Shown here one piece after another: positions 1-5,748 of a stretch of 23,843 bases of DNA. The position numbers and the translations under genes were made by a program. Source of the DNA: a virus; IMG/VR virus record IMGVR_UViG_3300027881_000079, positions 1 through 23,843 of that record. One strand, written 5' to 3'. How positions within the stretch are numbered: the first letter of the stretch is position 1; the number at the start of each line of letters is the position of its first letter. Under the pieces are notes generated by a model, which saw only the letters and a program-made list of their open reading frames with translations, did not search any database and was not told the DNA's origin.

Positions 1-127
1 CAAGAAAGAAGTTAAGCACAAAGATAGGCCACTTATTGTGATGCCCGCGATAGAACGCAACCAAGCTTGGTATAAAATAAGCGAATGCTACAAATGCTAG
101 GGCTAAAAAGCCAAATACGATTTCCAA
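1..127 (-). CDS. Superinfection immunity (Imm-like) membrane protein, 3' end beyond window
   Basis: The first 42 residues of a small membrane protein are present; the C-terminus lies outside the window. A hydrophobic helix (about residues 3-19) is followed by PSLVAFYRGHHNKWPIF and then NFFL. This is the signature of the superinfection-immunity family (Imm_superinfect, PF14373), in which a second hydrophobic GW-rich segment normally follows. In T4, Imm sits in the inner membrane and blocks DNA entry by related phages; that role is inferred here. The start is TTG at 127, chosen because GGAGGAACAA lies just upstream and no ATG is in frame nearby. The family call rests on pattern recognition of a partial sequence. 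Confidence 0.7.
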   Translation of the reverse strand, partial: MEIVFGFLALAFVAFAYFIPSLVAFYRGHHNKWPIFVLNFFL

Positions 128-163
128 TTGTTCCTCCAATTAAATGCTATGTTAAGTGTTATA

Positions 164-183
164 GTGTCTGTGTACACCAACAC
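164..183. promoter_or_regulatory. Dyad symmetry GTGTnnnTGTACAnnnACAC, possible operator
   Basis: In the 101-bp gap between the Imm-like gene and the 64-aa gene lies a 20-bp interrupted palindrome with the form GTGT-3-TGTACA-3-ACAC. It abuts a TATAAC (minus strand, 158-163) that could be a -10 box, but no good -35 lies 17 bp upstream of it. It could be a repressor site for the Imm-like gene, or chance. No ligand or protein can be named. Confidence 0.3.
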
Positions 184-228
184 ACTAATATTATTTAGCA
201 CCTTCCCAAGAATCTACGGTCCTATGGT

Positions 229-423
229 TTATTTGTCGGGTAGGTCGAAACTATAGGGATCATCTGTCATCACAGCATTGTATGTTCGTGGAAACATTTT
301 AGCAAAATCTTCCCGTGTAACAGGATCGACCTCATCAAGTAATTCACTCAACGCTCTGAAATGACACAACATGTGTCTTTCTTGGTCAAGTGCTGTCGCG
401 TATAGTTTAGATCGTTTAGTCAT
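229..423 (-). CDS. Hypothetical protein, 64 aa
   Basis: This is a small soluble, acidic, probably helical protein with no family I recognise. The ATG at 423 has a good ribosome-binding site (GGAGAGAAAG about 1-10 nt upstream) and overlaps the stop of the preceding lipoprotein gene by 4 bp (ATGA), so it is translationally coupled to it. It is the last gene of the 229-1730 chain; downstream is a gap of about 100 bp before the Imm-like gene. Confidence 0.65.
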   Translation of the reverse strand: MTKRSKLYATALDQERHMLCHFRALSELLDEVDPVTREDFAKMFPRTYNAVMTDDPYSFDLPDK

Positions 424-638
424 TCTTTCTCTCCAACAATTACTTCAATGTCCCCTACTGTTTCAGCATATTTTCTGTTGTTTCTTTCACAGCCAATTAT
501 GATGCCATTGTTAACTTCACATCGTTGACCAGTACGTAGTGTAATGATTTCACTCTCGCCCTCAATTGGTTGAGATGCACAACCAGCTAGTGCGTAGAGC
601 ACTAACAAAAATAATGCTAAAAATTTAATTAGGGTCAT
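420..638 (-). CDS. Small lipoprotein, 72 aa
   Basis: An N-terminal hydrophobic segment (about residues 4-18) runs into the lipobox LAGC with the lipidated cysteine at residue 20, giving a mature protein of 53 residues probably anchored in the outer or inner membrane. Two further cysteines occur in the mature part (R-C-E and G-C-E). The start overlaps the end of the two-helix membrane gene by 14 bp. The gene sits among several tiny membrane proteins, which suggests an envelope-directed role such as exclusion or lysis, but nothing in the sequence settles this. An outer-membrane spanin was considered; the neighbour lacks the form of an inner spanin. Confidence 0.65.
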   Translation of the reverse strand: MTLIKFLALFLLVLYALAGCASQPIEGESEIITLRTGQRCEVNNGIIIGCERNNRKYAETVGDIEVIVGEKE

Positions 639-894
639 TATCTATTTTCTTTTTGTATTGAAATAATTTCTTTTCAACCCAAGCCATAAAACTCGCATAA
701 ATTCCAGCAAAGAAAACTAACGCACTTGCAAGTGACGTAAATAGAATTACCTCAGCAAGATTTTGATCTGTGATGTTTCCGTATTTTGCGATAAGACCAC
801 AGATTATAACGATAGCCCATGCGCCAACGATGATAGACCAAATACGAAATTGCCGACGACCGTGATCTTTATAGTCGAAATCGAAGTCACTCAT
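625..894 (-). CDS. Two-helix membrane protein, 89 aa
   Basis: The protein has a short acidic N-terminus, a first hydrophobic helix at about residues 18-37, a second at about 48-72, and a basic C-terminal tail (EKKLFQYKKKIDND). The topology is therefore probably both ends in the cytoplasm. I recognise no family. The start ATG at 894 overlaps the stop of the 51-aa gene by 8 bp (ATGAGTGA), and its 3' end overlaps the lipoprotein gene by 14 bp, so it is inside one co-translated chain. Confidence 0.65.
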   Translation of the reverse strand: MSDFDFDYKDHGRRQFRIWSIIVGAWAIVIICGLIAKYGNITDQNLAEVILFTSLASALVFFAGIYASFMAWVEKKLFQYKKKIDNDPN

Positions 895-1042
895 CGTCGT
901 CTGTAGTGTCTTCTTCGGCTTCCATTTCTTCTACAACCCTGTAGATGATATCCTGTATAACATGACTAGGTCGCTGGATTGAATAACGTTCGTCTCGCAT
1001 TTTGTCTGCGAATAGTTTTGCAAATTTTGTTAGTTCACTCAT
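887..1042 (-). CDS. Hypothetical acidic protein, 51 aa
   Basis: This short gene was read directly from the minus strand. It starts with MSELTKFAKLFADKMRDERY and ends in a very acidic tail (EEMEAEEDTTDDDE). It fills the space between its neighbours exactly: its start ATG overlaps the stop of the upstream 42-aa gene by 8 bp (ATGAGTGA), and its own stop overlaps the downstream start by the same eight bases. This end-to-end fit is the main evidence that it is real. No family is recognised. Confidence 0.6.
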   Translation of the reverse strand: MSELTKFAKLFADKMRDERYSIQRPSHVIQDIIYRVVEEMEAEEDTTDDDE

Positions 1043-1163
1043 TCTCTATTCTCTCTATTTCATCTAGCAGGTGCTGGAAAATATCCACATACTCACTGTC
1101 CTTTTGTTCTTGTGCGCGTTTAAGACCTCGTTCAGCGATGCGCCGTAGCACATCTTTATCCAC
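1035..1163 (-). CDS. Hypothetical helical protein, 42 aa
   Basis: This short gene starts at GTG (1163) and encodes a charged, probably wholly helical peptide beginning MDKDVLRRIAERGLKRAQEQ and ending IERIENE. Its start overlaps the stop of the 111-aa membrane gene by 8 bp (GTGGATAA), and its stop overlaps the next start by 8 bp (ATGAGTGA). The reading frame is supported by this coupling rather than by homology. A purine-rich GGATGG lies upstream of the GTG. Confidence 0.55.
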   Translation of the reverse strand: MDKDVLRRIAERGLKRAQEQKDSEYVDIFQHLLDEIERIENE

Positions 1164-1491
1164 GTTTATCCATCCAATCAAATATTACTTGTACTGTTTT
1201 TGAGAATATTGCGTGTACAATAAAGATAGCAAAAACAAACCACAACGGAAGGAACGATATAAACCAGCCTAGCCCTGAGTTCGGGTCAATGGTTGTTGTG
1301 CTATAGAAATCAATTGTACCATAGATACCGTAGTAGAACATTGTTACGAGTATCGCTAGCCAAATTGTTTCAGCAACCCATTCCCGCAAAGGAGCATTGC
1401 GCCAGTATGTATATACGCCACGACATCCGTTTGCTATATAGGCAGGCATTCCTTTGAACACTTCTTTCCAGCTTAGTGCGTCGTCGCTCAT
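1156..1491 (-). CDS. Two-helix membrane protein, 111 aa
   Basis: An amphipathic N-terminal 38 residues rich in aromatics precede a first hydrophobic helix (about 40-60), a short extracytoplasmic loop with STTTIDPNSG, and a second helix (about 76-97) followed by a basic tail. No known family is recognised. ATGA overlap at 1488-1491 couples it to the upstream 80-aa gene. It belongs to the same operon as the other small membrane proteins at 420-1491 and could act on the host envelope. Confidence 0.65.
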   Translation of the reverse strand: MSDDALSWKEVFKGMPAYIANGCRGVYTYWRNAPLREWVAETIWLAILVTMFYYGIYGTIDFYSTTTIDPNSGLGWFISFLPLWFVFAIFIVHAIFSKTVQVIFDWMDKRG

Positions 1492-1730
1492 GCGCCCTTC
1501 AGGACAGCAGTAAAGATTTTTCTCGGATCGAGTGTCATATTCACAGGAATGATGACAGTCGATTTAAGGTTGCCCTTCTTTATGCTGTCGGCAGCATCCT
1601 TGTGCATACCGAATAGGCGCGCATGTGCAAATTCTTCTGTAAAGTCTTTATTCTTGTTCTTAATAAAGCCTCGATTAGGAGAGTAGATTACAAACGCTTC
1701 GCGATCTTGCATATCAATAGTATCAGTCAT
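1488..1730 (-). CDS. Hypothetical protein, 80 aa, paralogue of the 87-aa protein at 6603
   Basis: The protein has an N-terminal strand AFVIYSPNRGFIKN, a central EEFAHARLFGMHKDAADSIK and a C-terminal PRKIFTAVLKG. The same order (strand, D/E-F-x2-A-x-LF, A-x6, then K-x-F-x-A-x-L near the end) appears in the 87-aa protein at 6603-6866 and more weakly in the 86-aa protein at 6863-7123. No function is known to me. Longer starts exist (1751), but the promoter at 1737-1765 covers them, so ATG 1730 (MTDTID) or ATG 1712 (MQDREAFV) is more likely. The predicted transcript would begin at or very near 1730, and no clear Shine-Dalgarno precedes either ATG, so the start is unsettled. Confidence 0.6.
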   Translation of the reverse strand: MTDTIDMQDREAFVIYSPNRGFIKNKNKDFTEEFAHARLFGMHKDAADSIKKGNLKSTVIIPVNMTLDPRKIFTAVLKGA

Positions 1731-1736
1731 AATACT

Positions 1737-1765
1737 ATTGTAGCATACCAACTAGTGAGAGTCAA
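1737..1765 (-). promoter_or_regulatory. Sigma70-type promoter with extended -10
   Basis: On the minus strand TTGACT (1760-1765) and TACAAT (1737-1742) are separated by 17 bp, with TG one base upstream of the -10 (TGCTACAAT). It would drive the chain of small genes from 1730 leftward. It begins directly after the stop of the upstream 1769-2098 gene. By homology to T4-like phages such host-type promoters serve early genes. Confidence 0.7.
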
Positions 1766-1768
1766 GTC

Positions 1769-2098
1769 TTACGGTATAACGAATCCGTTTTCTGGAGGGG
1801 TTGGAAAGGCTGGAAATGTCGAATCCACTATTGGTGAGGGATACGTAATACCTGACGGCCCCAGCAAAGCATCACTCATTAGGTTATGCGCAGCATATGG
1901 ATAGGTATAGGAGTTCTCTCCGATTGGTGTGCGTAGCGCAATACTGAAAGGAGTCCACTTGATAACGCCTCGGCTCCAGCCTGATACATCTAGTGAATAG
2001 CGTGTGTCGTTAAAATCCAAGATAGGATTTACGTCGCCATTGTTGATTAGTTCAACTGCTAGCCTGATTTTTGTATTAAATTTTATTTCGATTGCCAT
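1769..2098 (-). CDS. Hypothetical protein, 109 aa
   Basis: The protein is beta-rich, beginning MAIEIKFNTKIRLAVELINN, with a long proline- and glycine-rich C-terminal half (GPSGITYPSPIVDSTF, PTPPENG), which looks structural rather than enzymatic. No family is recognised. A longer version could start at 2140, but that ATG would overlap the divergent DHFR start; ATG 2098 leaves a shared 40-bp gap. A GATAAATA box lies only 5 bp upstream of this ATG, so the exact start or transcript end is uncertain. If the box is a late promoter, a virion-associated role is possible. Confidence 0.55.
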   Translation of the reverse strand: MAIEIKFNTKIRLAVELINNGDVNPILDFNDTRYSLDVSGWSRGVIKWTPFSIALRTPIGENSYTYPYAAHNLMSDALLGPSGITYPSPIVDSTFPAFPTPPENGFVIP

Positions 2099-2103
2099 AT
2101 ATG

Positions 2104-2111
2104 TATTTATC
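2104..2111 (-). promoter_or_regulatory. T4-type late promoter box GATAAATA
   Basis: GATAAATA on the minus strand lies upstream of the 109-aa gene, in the short intergenic gap facing DHFR. It resembles the T4 late promoter TATAAATA. The distance to the proposed ATG is short (5 bp), which weakens the call at this site. Confidence 0.4.
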
Positions 2112-2138
2112 TGAATTGGGGTCACGGTAAATACAAGC

Positions 2139-2654
2139 ATGATCTCAATAATTGTCGCTTATGCAAAGAACCGCGTTATAGGTAGTGAACAAGATATTCC
2201 GTGGTACATACGTGAGGACATGCAGTTCTTTAAAAAGAGAACTACAGGAAAAATTGTTATCATGGGGCGCAAAACATATGACTCTATTCCAGAGAAGCAT
2301 CGCCCATTTCCAGATCGTCAATCCTATATACTCACAAGAGATGAATCATATACAGTGGATCATCCTGATGTAACCGTGTTCACTAATTTCAAGAAGGCAT
2401 TAATGCTTGCTAAACTCACAGCAGGTGACGATGAAATTATGATTGCAGGCGGTGGTGAGATATATAAACTTGCCCTTCCATATGCTGATAGAATTTATGC
2501 AACAATACTTACAGAGGATTTTGTTGGTGATGCATACTTCCCAATTCTTTCTGAAGATGAGTGGCATGCTGTCGATAGCTTGGAGGAGTTCTGGGACGAG
2601 AACCTAGATTTATTTTATAGAAGGTTTACTTACCAAAGAAAAAGGACGCCTTAG
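2139..2654 (+). CDS. folA: Dihydrofolate reductase
   Basis: The 171-aa protein should reduce dihydrofolate to tetrahydrofolate with NADPH in the cytoplasm, supporting thymidylate and purine synthesis during phage replication. Family marks are MISIIVAYAKNRVIG at the N-terminus, DIPW with Trp22, the acidic substrate residue Asp27 (REDMQFF), KIVIMGRKTYDSIP (residues 38-51) and the nucleotide-binding MIAGGGEIYKLALP (101-114). Length and order are normal for bacterial or phage DHFR. It is the only plus-strand gene in the window and ends in its own hairpin terminator. No sigma70 promoter was found; a one-mismatch late-like box (GGTAAATA, 2126-2133) precedes the ATG. There is no strong Shine-Dalgarno. 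No thymidylate synthase is in the window. Confidence 0.95.
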   Translation: MISIIVAYAKNRVIGSEQDIPWYIREDMQFFKKRTTGKIVIMGRKTYDSIPEKHRPFPDRQSYILTRDESYTVDHPDVTVFTNFKKALMLAKLTAGDDEIMIAGGGEIYKLALPYADRIYATILTEDFVGDAYFPILSEDEWHAVDSLEEFWDENLDLFYRRFTYQRKRTP

Positions 2655-2666
2655 CGTCCTTTATCG
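2641..2666. terminator. Bidirectional rho-independent terminator
   Basis: A perfect 9-bp stem, AAAGGACGC (2641-2649) and GCGTCCTTT (2654-2662), encloses a CTTA loop. On the plus strand it is followed by TTTATCGTTTT; on the minus strand the stem continues into TTTTTCTTTGG. It overlaps the DHFR stop codon and lies between DHFR and the convergent 217-aa gene, so it can end transcription from both sides. Confidence 0.85.
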
Positions 2667-2692
2667 TTTTGCGCTTGCCTTGGAAGCTTGTA

Positions 2693-3346
2693 TTATTCTG
2701 CTTTTGCTTTCTTAACTTTCTTAGGACGTCCGCCTTTCTTTAGAGAAGGATCAAGAGCGTAAGCTTCTTCACGCATCTTCTTAGCATCCTCTTCCATCAA
2801 GCGAGCCTGTAGCAATTTGCTTTCGGCTGCTGCTTTTGTAGCGTCTCCACTATCGTCACCAACTGTAACAGGTTCGATAACAACAGGCTTAACGATGCCT
2901 GTTTCTGTATCAACTGCAACACCAGTGTCATTCGCTGTATCAGGTAGCTCTGCAACTGCTTCGCCGCCGCCTTCAGCTTGGATTTTACCTGTATTGATTT
3001 GCTCATTAATAATGCTTAGGGCAACTGGACGATTAGGCATTGGAACCATTTCGATTTGTTCGACAGGATACTTCTTAATAAATCCTCGTGTGTGTAGAGT
3101 GTTTAGCATTTGACCGCCATCACCGAAGCTACGACGTTGTAAAACCTCATAGAGGTTTACTGTGTCCTGTCCGTCACGACCATTAACTTCTTGCATCAAT
3201 TGTTCGCCATACATATCAGGTAGTGAGTCTGTCTCAACACATAGGCAATGAGTTTCGTCATCTGGGATTTCACGGAATACAACTACTACCCGTGTACCGA
3301 GATGATTACGGCCAATGTGCTTCTTAAAAGATTCTGGCATAACCAT
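2693..3346 (-). CDS. Conserved phage hypothetical protein, 217 aa, basic tail
   Basis: The N-terminal half (MPESFKKHIGRNHLGTRVVV, then FREIPDD and CVETDSLPDMY, about residues 3-46) resembles a hypothetical family I associate with T4-like marine phages; no function is known to me. The middle (about 115-180) is low-complexity and rich in Ala, Val, Thr and Gly. The C-terminus is strongly basic with KKGGRPKKVKKAK (about 203-215), close to an AT-hook GRP core, hinting at nucleic-acid contact. ATG 3346 has a near-ideal GGAGGT five bases upstream and overlaps the previous stop (TAATG). Co-transcription with the 96-aa gene and a late-type box upstream suggests late expression. Confidence 0.7.
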   Translation of the reverse strand: MVMPESFKKHIGRNHLGTRVVVVFREIPDDETHCLCVETDSLPDMYGEQLMQEVNGRDGQDTVNLYEVLQRRSFGDGGQMLNTLHTRGFIKKYPVEQIEMVPMPNRPVALSIINEQINTGKIQAEGGGEAVAELPDTANDTGVAVDTETGIVKPVVIEPVTVGDDSGDATKAAAESKLLQARLMEEDAKKMREEAYALDPSLKKGGRPKKVKKAKAE

Positions 3347-3636
3347 TATTGACCTCCCTCAGCCTCTTTAGTTTGGGCTGCGATAACTTGTAGAAAGGTT
3401 GCTAGCTTGCTGTAGATTGCGCCTACTTCGCTAACTTCACTTGCGCCAAATGCGCCACGGCGAACCGCCATGTCGATAACTTGTGCGATACCTTGTAAAT
3501 CAGCAATCGTCAATTGAGCACCGTCCTGTTCTGGACTCTCAACTGCTGGCTGCTCTACGACTTCAGGTACTTCCACTTTAGCTGCTTTTTTAGCTACTTT
3601 TTTAGTAGAAGTTTTCTTCTTTGCTGGTTTTGTCAT
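3346..3636 (-). CDS. Conserved phage hypothetical protein, 96 aa, lysine-rich N-terminus
   Basis: A lysine/alanine-rich N-terminus (KPAKKKTSTKKVAKKAAK, about residues 3-20) precedes an acidic linker and a compact helical domain (LTIADLQGIAQVIDMAVRRG, then EVSEVGAIYSKLATFL). The second half resembles a small protein I recall from T4-like phages. The start at ATG 3636 is chosen over 3669 because AAAGGAAAA precedes it and the upstream codons look noncoding. A GATAAATA box lies about 50 bp upstream. It forms a two-gene unit with the 217-aa protein. The function is unknown; the basic tail may bind nucleic acid. Confidence 0.7.
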   Translation of the reverse strand: MTKPAKKKTSTKKVAKKAAKVEVPEVVEQPAVESPEQDGAQLTIADLQGIAQVIDMAVRRGAFGASEVSEVGAIYSKLATFLQVIAAQTKEAEGGQ

Positions 3637-3687
3637 TATTCTGTTTTCCTTTATATGATAAATTAGCATGTACTTTATGTACGTACT

Positions 3688-3695
3688 TATTTATC
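3688..3695 (-). promoter_or_regulatory. T4-type late promoter box GATAAATA
   Basis: GATAAATAAGTAC on the minus strand lies in the 100-bp gap before the 96-aa/217-aa gene pair. A start site some 6-7 bp downstream would leave a leader of about 45 nt with a usable ribosome-binding site, which fits a late promoter well. Confidence 0.6.
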
Positions 3696-3737
3696 GCAGA
3701 TAAAGGAGGCACCATAAAAAACATGGTAGGTTTTTGA

Positions 3738-4196
3738 CTACCAGCTAATTTCCCACAGAACATTGTCAAAGTCGCCCTCGACCTCATTCTCGTACTCGTC
3801 AACGATCAACTGCATTAGCTCAAAGCCTTTGGTGTAGTCTTCGCTACCATCATAGGACATATATCGTCCATTTTCATCAGGATCGTCGCGCTCTTCCAAC
3901 CACATTTTAAAGCCAAGGGCAATATAGACATCATTGCTTATCCTCTCGCTGATAAGATTCCACAATGAATCTTTGTGACTTTCTAATCGGACGGGCTCCC
4001 GCCATGACGCCTGTGCTTCCTCGTCTGAAACAATAAGGTCTGGATACTTGCGCTCAATATGACGGACTACTTGCAAGAAGTTGAGAGTATACGTAGCCTT
4101 AGGCTCTGGGCGCTCGCACTTCGAGCACCAAGGCACGTAATACATCTCTTTCTGTCCACCACAAGTGTCGCAAACTTCATCGAGATATCTAGGCAT
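3738..4196 (-). CDS. Zinc-ribbon hypothetical protein, 152 aa
   Basis: Four cysteines near the N-terminus, CDTCGG (residues 9-14) and CSKC (24-27), form a probable zinc ribbon. The rest is acidic and helical (HIERKYPDLIVSDEEAQ, KMWLEERDDPDENG, LMQLIVDEYENEVEGDF). No catalytic motif is visible. The start ATG 4196 overlaps the end of the HNH gene by 8 bp, so both are expressed from the strong promoter at 4782-4810. Downstream a weak hairpin (GGTAG/CTACC) followed by TTTTTT at 3719-3742 may end the transcript. Confidence 0.65.
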   Translation of the reverse strand: MPRYLDEVCDTCGGQKEMYYVPWCSKCERPEPKATYTLNFLQVVRHIERKYPDLIVSDEEAQASWREPVRLESHKDSLWNLISERISNDVYIALGFKMWLEERDDPDENGRYMSYDGSEDYTKGFELMQLIVDEYENEVEGDFDNVLWEISW

Positions 4197-4755
4197 TATT
4201 CAGATTCCTTTTTGGAGGACGCATCTCAATGAGATGCTTAGGCCAAGAGATGTATGTCAACCAGCTCTCATCACGAATCGTGATAGGAAAACGTTGCCTC
4301 TTTGCCATTAGCTGGTAATAGTTAGGCTTGGTAGGAAGCTTCTTAGGACGAATGGTCTTGTTTGAACCCTTGCTGTGGTTGCACTTCTTACATGCAGCAA
4401 TAATGTTAGTCCAGTTCGTCTTACCACCGTGTACCCTAGGAACTACGTGGTCAAGCGTAAGTTGACTTGCGGGCGGCTTGGCACCGCAAAGCTGACAGGT
4501 AAAGAGGTCACGTAGCAGGACGTTGGTACGGTTGTACTTGACCTGCCTGTTCCACTTCACAAATTCGCTGCACATCACGATAGAAGGCACCTTCCAAGTC
4601 ACGCTAGGAGAATGTACTTCCCAGTTCTCGTACTCTTCAATTACTCGTACCTTGTCTTGATACGCAAGGCGAATCGCTGTTTCCCAGCTAACCGCTGATA
4701 GCGGCACAACTGACAATGGGTTGCCGTCTGCGTTCAAAATTAATGTGTCACTCAT
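4189..4755 (-). CDS. HNH endonuclease family protein, 188 aa
   Basis: An HNH fold with structural zinc is clear: CQLC (87-90), LDHVVPR with His103, HGGKTNWTN (109-117) and ACKKCNHSKG (121-130). The N-terminal part (LILNADGNPLSVVPLSAVSW, then VHSPSVTWKVPSIV) matches the stand-alone HNH family common in bacteria and phages, usually annotated simply as HNH endonuclease, so the domain order and length are normal. The activity would be nicking or cutting of DNA; whether it acts as a homing enzyme, in host DNA degradation or in packaging is not shown. ATG 4755 has AAGGA about 8 nt upstream and a consensus sigma70 promoter, suggesting early expression. Confidence 0.85.
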   Translation of the reverse strand: MSDTLILNADGNPLSVVPLSAVSWETAIRLAYQDKVRVIEEYENWEVHSPSVTWKVPSIVMCSEFVKWNRQVKYNRTNVLLRDLFTCQLCGAKPPASQLTLDHVVPRVHGGKTNWTNIIAACKKCNHSKGSNKTIRPKKLPTKPNYYQLMAKRQRFPITIRDESWLTYISWPKHLIEMRPPKRNLNNA

Positions 4756-4781
4756 TTTACTATTCCTTTATTTGCTTCAGT

Positions 4782-4810
4782 ATTATAGCAGGCACAAATC
4801 CTAATGTCAA
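4782..4810 (-). promoter_or_regulatory. Perfect-consensus sigma70 promoter of the HNH operon
   Basis: On the minus strand TTGACA (4805-4810) and TATAAT (4782-4787) are both exact consensus and separated by 17 bp. The HNH start lies 27 bp downstream of the -10. An ATCAAnnACTTA element is located 15 bp upstream of the -35. Confidence 0.85.
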
Positions 4811-4825
4811 GCTCTATGTTCGTGC

Positions 4826-4837
4826 ATCAACGACTTA
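4826..4837. promoter_or_regulatory. ATCAAnnACTTA element upstream of the HNH promoter
   Basis: ATCAACGACTTA followed by GCG is a copy of the 12-bp element also found before three other sigma70 promoters. Only one half-site is seen here, without an inverted partner. It shares the trailing GCG with the copy at 14569. Confidence 0.5.
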
Positions 4838-4869
4838 GCGGTAAAACATACGTTAAAACTACATTTAAC

Positions 4870-5008
4870 CAATAACCGCATAGGTATGCGGATACGTCTA
4901 AGGCTGAAACCCGCATAAACATTGGGTTCATTCCTAAACGGGCACGACAGGGCTCTACTTTTTAAGGTTGAGGGTACTGCTACTGCAAGGTCCCCTAAGG
5001 GCTTTCTA
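4870..5008. other. Noncoding structured stretch between GIY-YIG and HNH genes
   Basis: This stretch lies after the GIY-YIG stop and has no convincing ORF. It contains a hairpin CCGCATA/TATGCGG (4876-4891), a second stem GAAACCC/GGGTTC (4906-4912 with 4924-4929), and a small CCCCT/AGGG stem near 4992-5001. CCGCATA occurs twice (4876 and 4911). It may hold a terminator, a small RNA or a leftover of an intron-like element associated with the homing gene; no tRNA or group I core was recognised. Confidence 0.35.
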
Positions 5009-5010
5009 AT

Positions 5011-5571
5011 CTAGCTAAGGGAATTCTGGACAATTCTCTTGGAGGCTACATCGTATTTAGCTTCATATGCTGCGCGCCTTTTAGCACTCCATGGTCTACT
5101 TTTGTTACCACGAGCGTTAGTGTTGCCCAACTTTTTGATGCTCATTACTTCTTTTGTTTCTTCACTATGCGTCTTGCCTTTATTGCCAGCGCCGTTTGTG
5201 TTCCCGACCCTAGCATTTGCACGACACATATCTTCAGTATAAACTCTGTTTCTCAATGACTCTGTACGTTTGCGGTTTGTTTCTTCACTGTAGCAATTTG
5301 TACCAATCATATTTGTTCTATTGTAGGACTCGGGATTTGTTGCAGCCCCAGCCTCACTTAAATATTTGCCTTCAACAAGACGTATTTCGTCATTGTCATA
5401 GTCGCCAGTAAATAAAATTTCTCGGACAAAGTTCTCTTGCCCATACTTGGCTTCGGCGGCTTTTAATACTTCGCTTGAATGTTTATATCCGTCGTCAATT
5501 GTTCCTTTATGACTACCAATATACCACTTGCCGTTGACTAGGTTAGTCCACTTATAAACAAACCCAGTCAT
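5011..5571 (-). CDS. GIY-YIG homing-endonuclease-type protein with NUMOD3-like repeats
   Basis: The 186-aa protein opens with a GIY-YIG nuclease domain (about residues 1-90): FVYKWTNLVNGKWYIGSHKG, where VYK replaces GIY and YIG is intact. C-terminal to it are two repeats of the type GNTNGAGNKGKTHSEETK and GNTNARGNKSRPWSAK (about 123-168), typical of NUMOD3 DNA-binding modules of free-standing phage homing enzymes. It would cut a specific intron- or element-free site and spread by recombination. The start ATG overlaps the stop of the 54-aa gene by one base. Its last codons (IVQNSLS-stop) mirror the end of that gene (IVQDFPI-stop), a sign of insertion with end duplication. Confidence 0.85.
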   Translation of the reverse strand: MTGFVYKWTNLVNGKWYIGSHKGTIDDGYKHSSEVLKAAEAKYGQENFVREILFTGDYDNDEIRLVEGKYLSEAGAATNPESYNRTNMIGTNCYSEETNRKRTESLRNRVYTEDMCRANARVGNTNGAGNKGKTHSEETKEVMSIKKLGNTNARGNKSRPWSAKRRAAYEAKYDVASKRIVQNSLS

Positions 5572-5735
5572 TAGATAGGGAAATCCTGGACGATTTCAGC
5601 CGTATCTGGATCAATGCCATCCTCTATTTGCCTTGCTCGTTTCTTGAGCGCAAGTAGCTGAGGGTCAATCTGGTTTCCTGTAACGAAGTATTCTGCGTTA
5701 CCGAAATTTTCTGATATAATTTCTTTAATCTTCAC
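5571..5735 (-). CDS. Hypothetical protein, 54 aa, upstream of the homing gene
   Basis: This short gene starts at GTG (5735) and encodes MKIKEIISENFGNAEYFV, a lysine/arginine-rich middle (LALKKRARQIEDG) and ends EIVQDFPI. No family is recognised. It sits between the FN3-like lipoprotein gene and the GIY-YIG gene, whose 3' end copies about 25 bp of this gene's 3' end with 19 matches. A GATAAATAAATA box is only 5 bp before the GTG and there is no Shine-Dalgarno, so the true start is uncertain. Confidence 0.5.
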   Translation of the reverse strand: MKIKEIISENFGNAEYFVTGNQIDPQLLALKKRARQIEDGIDPDTAEIVQDFPI

Positions 5736-5740
5736 ATATT

Positions 5741-5748
5741 TATTTATC
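5741..5748 (-). promoter_or_regulatory. T4-type late promoter box GATAAATA(AATA)
   Basis: GATAAATAAATA on the minus strand overlaps the stop codon of the FN3-like lipoprotein gene (TAGATAAATA), an arrangement repeated at the glutaredoxin gene (15294). It lies immediately before the 54-aa gene. The close spacing to the start codon is unusual for a promoter. Confidence 0.4.

Noticed and set aside
420-894. Possible spanin pair (two-helix protein plus overlapping lipoprotein)
   Set aside because: The inner partner should have one N-terminal helix and a long periplasmic coiled coil; the 89-aa protein has two helices and short loops.
1760-1773. TCAAGTCTTACGG resembling the ATCAAnnACTTA element at the 1737 promoter
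   Set aside because: It is one base shorter between the conserved blocks and overlaps the -35 box itself, so the likeness is probably due to the promoter sequence.
3719-3742. Terminator after the zinc-ribbon gene (GGTAG/CTACC followed by TTTTTT)
   Set aside because: The stem has only five base pairs with three bases before the T run; it is mentioned in the gene entry but is too weak to list.
4811-5010. tRNA or group I intron in the gap after the GIY-YIG gene
   Set aside because: No cloverleaf with a T-loop consensus and no recognisable P4-P7 core were found by eye; only separate hairpins were seen.
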